From Anabas testudineus (Eukaryota; Chordata; Actinopteri; Anabantiformes; Anabantidae), in the NCBI RefSeq assembly GCF_900324465.2, contig NC_046610.1, positions 25,523,431 through 25,587,430 on the forward strand: a stretch of 64,000 nucleotides of DNA, written 5' to 3'. This document shows, piece after piece, positions 57,881-64,000 of the stretch. The first letter of the stretch is position 1. Every line of letters begins with the position of its first letter. Below the pieces are notes generated by a model that ran no database searches, was not told where the DNA came from, and was given only the letters and a program-made list of their open reading frames with translations. Made by a program: the position numbers and the translations under genes.

Positions 57881-58639
57881 CTGTGGTAGTTCTGTCTTGG
57901 TTTCACACCACAAACGAGAAGCATCAGTTCACTTAAACTCAGAACAAGGTTTTGTTTTCAGATGGTTTGCTTTTCACACAGAGTTTGATTTAACAGCTTT
58001 CACACCAGCCCCAAAACCGATTAACAGAGGAAACACACTGGACTTTGGTTTGTTTTTCCAAACAGTACTTTAGGACATGATTTATAGTAATAGGTTTAAT
58101 CAGATGATATAACTCAATTTGCTGTAACTGACAATCAAATGTATTTCTGGGTTTGAATTCCAAATAACAAGTTTCATTAAAATCTAAACATGAATTTAGT
58201 TATCTGAAGTGATGACAGAATAGTTTAACAGTTCCTCTAATCCTAATGCATCTGTAGATAATCTGTCCCTTCAATGTTATACTATCCGTGTGTGTCTGTT
58301 TGTTGGAAAAAAACTTGCATGGGGCCTCCTTCTCAGGACACGTTGGAGGAACTATATCTCTCTGCTGACCTGGGAACGCTTCAGCAGAATAGAAAACAAT
58401 GACATGACAACTCTTAATACACAAATGAACATAGAACACATAGAGTCAGTATCTCTCAGTAAAGGAGGGCATACGTTCACCAACCTGTGAAAAGCTGTGT
58501 CTACAGATTGTCAAACCGTTTACATCACTGCATGGGCTAAGGAATACTTCCCCAAATCACTGTCCGTGTACACGGTTCACTGTGTCGTTCACAAATACAG
58601 GTTCAAGCTCATGCAGAGAAGACTCCAAGATCAGAGATC

Positions 58640-58925
58640 AGAGATCTCTGAACCATCTCTTAGTTACTGCTTGTTGTTCTTGTTTTTGTTGTCTGCTGTT
58701 CTTTTCTCTCTCCTCTTTCCACTCACCCCGACTGGTTGAGGCAGATGGCCGCCCACCCTGACCCTGGTTCTGCTGGAGGTTTCTTCTATTAAACGTCTTT
58801 TTTCTTCACTGTTGCATAGTGCTTACTCAGGTGGGATTGTTGGGTTTTCTATATAATTCTGTATAAATATACAGTTTGTAAGGTTTAAACTTTACACTGT
58901 GGAGTGCCTTGAGAAGGCCTTTCTT
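58640..58925 (+). repeat. Dispersed teleost repeat fragment
   Basis: The stretch ACTGGTTGAGGCAGATGGCC, CCACCCTGACCCTGGTTCTG, CTGGAGGTTTCTTCTATTAA, GGATTGTTGGGTTTTCT is a very common fish repeat as I remember it. It runs directly into the SINE that follows. Confidence 0.6.
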
Positions 58926-59158
58926 GTTATTTGGTACTCAAGGCGCTTTACACTGCATCTCATTCACCCAATCGCACACACACACGCTCTCACACAGATG
59001 GCAGAGCTGCTATGCAGCTGACCTGACTCACCAGGGGCAACTTGGGGTTCAGTATCTTGCCTAAGGACACTTTGGCATGTGACAAAAGGAGCTGGGAATC
59101 AAACCACCATTCCTCCGATTTGCAGGCAACTGTTCTATCTATTGAGCCACAGCCATCC
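58926..59158 (-). repeat. tRNA-derived SINE
   Basis: Read on the minus strand from 59158, a tRNA-like head begins GGCTGTGGCTCAATAGATAG (A-box-like) and has GGTTTGATTCC (B box). The body TGTCCTTAGGCAAGATACTG and CCCAAGTTGCCCCTGG follows, and the unit ends in AAAGCGCCTTGAGTACC. The tRNA part no longer has an intact anticodon arm, so it is not a tRNA gene. Confidence 0.75.
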
Positions 59159-59780
59159 CTATAGATGGCATGAAGATTGTGCTCACAGCTGCATAACAAG
59201 CACTATAACCAGTGAACATACATAGTTTGGAGCAGGCACAGAAGGAAAGTATTCCTATGCAGAAAGAGACTGTAGACATAGTGGTGTCTAACTTCTGCTT
59301 TCAGAGAATTTACAAAAGTGAAATTAATTGAAGAACACAGAAGCCAAGTAACAAACCACTGCTCAGATCAGCCATAACGTTTCCTCTTTCATATCCCTCA
59401 GGTTTCTGTGTTGGCAGAGACTGTTGAAAATGAAACATCACAAAATTATCAAAAATAAAATAAAATAAAATAGAAATCTGTGTTGTTGGATATTAGACAC
59501 TTCTAACAAATGTCCTGTTCCAATTAAAATGGTAACTGGGAATCTTGAATCCCAGTTAAGTAACAAGATTTGATCCGTGTCAGGATCAGGGAAACAGTTC
59601 CAGCCTTCCACAACATTTAGGCGGTGCATTGTTTCAGCCAATCATTTTCCTGTATCACATTATTTAACCAGAGACTCTACTATCTATTATCTATTCTTAT
59701 CTCATCTAAGCTGCAGACTGGATCCAGCAGGACACCTACACCTGCAAACACGACTGGACTCTCCTCACCAAGCTGAACAA

Positions 59781-62537
59781 ATGAAGTTCTTCTTCCTCAT
59801 GGTTTTCATCGGTAACTGGAGAATTATTATTTACTGTATGAGTGGTTCTTAATCTACAGTTACTTTTATTTTCTCAATATTTAGTGAGGGCTAAAGAAAG
59901 GAATCATTTCAGTCTAATCACAAACAGTGGTATAACAATGTACAATGTAAAACTTCTCTTTTCAAAAACAACATAAAACCGTAACTTCGATAAAGCCATG
60001 TCGTACTGATACCTTTTTGCCTATTTCAGGTTTGGCCTTTTCTGATCAAACACAACTGAGGAAGCAGGTTGGAGATACAGTGACCTTACATGTTAAAACA
60101 TTGCAATATGTTAAGAATTATGTTTGGACCTTTGAGCAGCATCATAATGTTACACCAGTTATCATCGTCAGCAATGGAAAAGTCACTAATCTCAGTGAGG
60201 CCAGATTTGGAAACAGGCTATGCCTACATGAACAAACTGGATCCATCACCATCTCTGAACTCTCCATCAATGACAGTGGAATATTTCGGACTCAGTTGAA
60301 AACAGGAACAGGAGTTCAGAATCAGACATTCATCCTCACTGTCAGTGGTGAGTTAGGGCCTTGAATAATATTCTTATAATGAATTTGTTAAATTAAATCT
60401 TCCTACACCTGTTTTTGAAGGTCTGTGCTTGAGCGAAACATTAAATTAAACCGACATTTTGTGATTTAATAATTATTGAATGTTCCTATTGATTGTTTCT
60501 GATCTTTCTGTAATTTCAGATGGTTCTGATGTTTATCCAGTTCAGTCAGTTTATGCTCTGGAGGGGGACAATGTCACGCTGAAAACTAAAGAAGAACTAC
60601 CTAAACTACATAATGTCACATGGCTGCAGGGAAAACATTGTGATGGGAAGCTGTTAGCTCAGCGAGAGAAAAATGTCACCTTTATCAATTACGGCTTCAA
60701 AGGTGTTGTTCAGCTGAACCCACACACTGGATCCCTCACCTTCATCAGAGCGACCAAACGCTTTACTGGGTTTTACTGTGTCAAGTTACAGCTGGGTAAA
60801 GACCCACACATAATAAAACGATATTGGCTGATTGTCTATGGTAAGTGTTCTGTGTGGTAAGTTAGACTAAACATGTTAGTCTTCCACATTTACAGAGGTC
60901 ATATTATGCCCCTTTTGGCATAATGCTTTTTGCATAATAAGTACATTTTCATGCTGGAAAAAAAATGTGTAAATTATGGTGAGAAGCAAGTTTGAAAATG
61001 TGTGAACAGACCCTCTTAAAGTTGGAGCCTCCAACTCCACACTTTTTTGCAGATGCGTCTGTAACGTTTAAGAACACAGACAAGTGGATATGTTACAAAG
61101 ACAAAGCAGTAAAATCTTAGCAGAAGAAATAGCTGAGCTGCATTAAGTTATAAAGGTGTCAAACGTTTCACACAATGTCTCCAGGATCTCCTGCTCTGGA
61201 GTCTTAGAGATTTACATTTTAGTCATTTAGCAGACACTTTTATCCAAAGCAACTGACAAGGGTAGGCAGGATAAGCTTGAGGAGGTCTTGCCCAAGGACC
61301 CCTACTGGAGGTAGACCACAGCTGGGATTTGAACCCCAGTCTCCCACATAGAAGGGAGTGATGTTACCACCACACTAACCAGCCGCCTTAGAGATGCTAA
61401 CGCTAGCCACATTATTCATATTACGCCCGGTTCAAAATTAGTATCTGGTAAAAAAAAAAGTTACCTGCTGTCTCCCTCTCATCTTTCCACTCACTCCAAG
61501 TAAATTTAGCAGTCTCTTTCACCCATACATACTTCCATTACATACATTAAATGTTCCAGAGAAATACTAATGCATGTAAAAACTAAAATGCATTTTCTGG
61601 TATTTGTGCAATATTAATATTTCTGAAAGAAATCTTTTTTTATTATTATTATTCACAGATCCACAATCTGGGAAATTGATCATTCCTGTGGGAGTAGTAG
61701 TTGTGCTGATCCTGCTCATATATTACTGCAAGAAACCAAACAACAAACTAAGAGGGCGTATGTGAACACAATGTATTTCTGTTTACTATTTTACTATAGT
61801 ACATACAGTACTTCTATATACTATATGTACTATAGTAACAAAGTGTAACTAATGTTTTATAGTGACAAAGCTGTGTCCTAAAAACAACCTGGTTGTATTT
61901 AAGGAAAGGTGGTGGCTTTGTTTTCATGCTTACATTATAGTAAATATTATAGTACTGTATGTGAAAATGTGGCCTCACTTTGCATTAAACACACAGAAAT
62001 GGGCCATAAACATGTTCAAATGGAGCTTTTGCTGAAACATGACCACTAAAGGTTTCTCGCCCAATAATAGATATTAACCATAGCTATGGGTCCCCTAGGA
62101 CCATAATTTAATGAAAGGAGAGTATCACTTGATGTTTTCTTTATTTGTAACCTTTTATCTTTAATGTAGATTATTTTAGTACAAGTGAACAAGAGACACA
62201 GGATGAGACGCAGCAGAACATGTCATTCAAGAACCCCCATGTCTCAGAGGTATTTAAGCCAACAACTGTTTAAAAATGTCAAATATATGGATAAAAACAA
62301 GGAGCTATATTGTATTTTAAATGTTATTTTTATTTAATCTAATAAACATTTGCATTAAATATTAATAAAAGGGACAGTCACTGAAGTATTTTGAACCTTT
62401 TGGACTTTAAACCTGAAGAATTAAATGTAGATGTATAAAGTCACATTTTTTTCTCCTAGGGCAGTGATCAAACTGAGGAACATCAAGGCCTACTGACAAA
62501 CTCTACACAGACCCTTTATCACAGTGTAGATGGATGA
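59781..62537 (+). CDS. SLAM/CD2-family-like receptor with C-terminal switch motif
   Basis: Exons 59781-59811, 60030-60347, 60520-60840, 61659-61757, 62170-62249 and 62460-62537 join in phase to 927 nt (308 residues). A signal peptide (MKFFFLMVFIGLAFS) leads into a V-like domain lacking the usual disulphide pair (residues about 16-117). A second V-like domain follows, with Thr at the B-strand Cys position and Cys at WLQGKHC and FYC. The transmembrane segment is IIPVGVVVVLILLIYYC followed by KKP. The tail ends TLYHSVDG, where TLYHSV fits the TxYxxV/I switch motif that recruits SAP-type adaptors. It is an intact paralogue of the minus-strand gene at 38978 but has no C2 exon. Family role: leukocyte surface adhesion/costimulation. 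Poly(A) signal AATAAA is at 62655-62660. Confidence 0.87.
60841..61658 (+). other. Intron where the paralogue has its C2 exon
   Basis: No C2-type Ig exon or relic is readable here. The space holds an AT-rich dispersed-repeat-like block (CATATTATGCCCCTTTTGGC near 60899) and a complete SINE (61205-61387). Confidence 0.55.
61205..61387 (-). repeat. tRNA-derived SINE, near complete
   Basis: From 61387 on the minus strand it reads GCGGCTGGTTAGTGTGGTGG (A-box-like) and GGTTCAAATCC (exact B-box pattern). The body TCCTTGGGCAAGACCTCCTC and the tail GGATAAAAGTGTCTGCTAAA then TGACTAAAATGTAAAT follow. Tail-only copies occur at 55060 and 19925. Confidence 0.8.
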
Positions 62538-63046
62538 AGTGCTGGAGGCCTGCTCCACCCTTGTGTATAAGCAGTGTACGTGTGTGTCAAAGTTGCACCA
62601 CACATTGTGTCACATTAATTCTTATATGTATATATAGAATGTATATGTCATTTGAATAAATTTTAAGATTTTCCCGATCTGAGATTTTTACTATTTGTTT
62701 GGTGTTTACTGAACAGAGCATCATGGCAGATTCTAGACAGTCAGGATGAGACATTATAGATTCAACAACTTGATTTAACAGATACCAGTGACTCTACTTT
62801 ACAACCTTAAGACCAGAACTACTGGATTTATTTGTTAAGACTCAGACACGTACAGAAGTGTAAAGTTGAAGTGTTTTTATTTGAATGTTTTAGAGTTGGA
62901 GCCTAATGTGCATGTTTTTGCGGATGTGGGAGGAAACCTGAGCACCAGGAGAAAACCCACATAGACACGGGGAGAACATGCAAACTCCACACAGACACAC
63001 CTCCACCTTTGTGGGTGGAGGCATGTCTGTGAGTGTCCGTGCTGTC

Positions 63047-63275
63047 CTGTGAAACCCCAATCCTCCCATCCTGAATTCCCTGTGTGGGGATTCAGGATGG
63101 AAGGATTGGGGTTCACAACCCCCCTTCTTCTGAGGTAGACAGAGGTAGACAGAGGAAGGCGGGGGGGGTGATGAGGGCAGCACGGAGACTCACAGACATG
63201 CCTCCATCCACACAGGTGGAGGCAGTCCTCCCATCCTGAATTCCCTGTGTGGGGATTCAGGATGGGAGGACTGGG
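63047..63275. repeat. Two copies of a hairpin-forming ~55-bp unit
   Basis: Copy 1 (about 63050-63112) and copy 2 (about 63225-63275) share CCCATCCTGAATTCCCTGTG, then TGGGGATTCAGGATGG. Each has arms such as CATCCTGAAT and ATTCAGGATG that pair across a short loop. The flanks (GTGGAGGCATG, GAGGTAGACAGAGG) recur in both orientations nearby. Confidence 0.8.
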
Positions 63276-63297
63276 GTTCACCCCCCCCCCCCCCCCT

Positions 63298-63790
63298 CCT
63301 CTGTCTACCTCAGAGGAAGGAGGGTGGGGGTGTGGGGGGGTTCTGGAGGGATGGGGTAGAGGATGTGTGGTGGGTAGAGAAAGGGAGGGGTTGGGGTAGA
63401 CAGAGAAAGGGCAGGGTAATGGGGGGTTAGGGGATGTGTGGTTGGGAGAGGGAGGGGCTGAGGGTGAGGGAAGAAGGGGGTGAGGATTCGTAAAGGGAGT
63501 GTGAAGAGGGTAAGGGATAGAGAGGATGGGTGGAGAGGAGAGTTGAACGAGGGAGTAAAGGAGGGGTGGGGAGGAGGGTGGAGGGAAGGAGGGGGTGAGG
63601 CAGAGGAGGGGTAAAGGTTAAAAGGAGGGTGGGGAGGGTAAGGAACACAGAAGAAAGGTAGAGGGGGAGGGAAGGAGGGGGTGAGGTTGAAGTTTTGGTG
63701 GTGAAGTAAAAAGAGGGAGTAAAGGAGGTGGAGATGGATGGTGAGGTTGGGGGTTTGAAGGTCAGGTGGGGAGGTGAAGGGGACGGAGGA
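63298..63790. repeat. Polypurine (G/A-rich) tract
   Basis: The + strand here is dominated by GGAGG, GGGTGGGG and GAGGAG motifs with few pyrimidines. Runs of three to seven G recur throughout. Minus-strand open frames over it are compositional artefacts. Confidence 0.85.
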
Positions 63791-63798
63791 GGAAGCTA

Positions 63799-64000
63799 CT
63801 ATCCAGTAACTTCCTCCTCCACTTTACTGTTGCTGTCACACTGCTGTTTCTTGTGCCTCCAGCTCCAGATTCCCTTCTCCTCCCTTTCTTTCTTCTTCTG
63901 GTCCTCTTTGTCCTGTTGCTCTTTCAGTTTATTCTCCATCTTCTCTCTTCTTCTTGTCTCCGCCTGTGTCTGTGCAGCCACGTCCTCTGACTTCTTCTTA
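63799..64000 (-). CDS. C-terminal piece of a Lys/Glu-rich coiled-coil protein (partial)
   Basis: The minus-strand frame is open from the window edge to TAG at 63799-63801. It reads KKSEDVAAQTQAETRRREKM, then ENKLKEQQDKEDQKKKEREE, WSWRHKKQQCDSNS and a short acidic end. The composition suggests a charged coiled coil. It could be the last exon of a gene continuing to the right; teleost GIMAP GTPases are one family with such tails, but nothing here proves that. No acceptor is needed within the visible part. Family and function are unknown. Confidence 0.4.
   Translation of the reverse strand, partial: KKKSEDVAAQTQAETRRREKMENKLKEQQDKEDQKKKEREEKGIWSWRHKKQQCDSNSKVEEEVTG

Larger units (their letters stand above)
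62538..63798. other. 3' flank, duplicated hairpin and purine-rich tract
   Basis: After the receptor 3' UTR comes a dispersed-repeat scrap (about 62905-62990: GGGAGGAAACCTGAGCACC, then GGGGAGAACATGCAAACTCC). Two copies of a hairpin unit (near 63050 and 63225) follow, then a C homopolymer (63279-63296) and about 490 bp that is almost all purine. No gene is seen. Confidence 0.6.

Noticed and set aside
58926-59158. tRNA gene on the minus strand
   Set aside because: A and B boxes are present but the anticodon arm does not pair and a SINE body follows.

Overview
The window is nuclear DNA from a ray-finned fish, probably a percomorph teleost. Genes are split into many short exons with GT/AG introns. 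There are four intact nuclear tRNA genes, long CA/CT microsatellites, tRNA-derived SINEs and several worn-out Tc1/mariner families. The protein genes are typical of teleosts: deltex 4, an NLR carrying FISNA and B30.2 domains, and SLAM/CD2-like immunoglobulin receptors. I saw no bacterial operons, no CRISPR array and no recognisable endogenous virus.

Layout. 1-1878 (+): the 3' part of a one-V-domain immunoglobulin receptor. 2815-3337: tRNA-Lys(TTT) and tRNA-Thr(TGT), both on the minus strand. 6614-30156 (+): a complete 11-exon dtx4 gene (748 codons by my splice model) behind a CpG-rich promoter. Its 11.4 kb intron 1 and 9.0 kb intron 3 hold decayed transposons, microsatellites and a broken tRNA-Tyr copy. 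33843-34466: tRNA-Tyr(GTA) with its intron, then tRNA-Glu(CTC). 34700-35325 (-): a TRIM-type RING pseudogene. 38978-42440 (-): a SLAM-like receptor with three Ig domains and two apparent splice/phase lesions. 43051-44349: an internally deleted Tc1 element. 45752-55578 (+): a 14-exon NLR whose phases close on a 1507-residue protein. 59781-62537 (+): a second SLAM-like receptor, an intact paralogue of the minus-strand one, ending in a switch motif. 63799-64000 (-): the end of a lysine/glutamate-rich coding exon beyond a long purine-rich tract.

The most interesting object is the NLR. Its exons join in phase to give FISNA-NACHT-LRR-B30.2 (the usual teleost NLRC3-like layout) followed by FIIND (ZU5-UPA) and CARD (the NLRP1/CARD8 effector end). 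B30.2 could act as a sensor and FIIND-CARD as an autoprocessed, inflammasome-nucleating tail. An alternative end just after B30.2 would give a protein without the effector. Two inverted SLAM-like paralogues flank this gene, so 39-63 kb reads as a small immune cluster. Intergenic stretches are mostly repeats or sequence I do not recognise.

All exon borders come from reading splice sites and phase by eye. No alignment, RNA or database search was used. Family names rest on remembered motifs.
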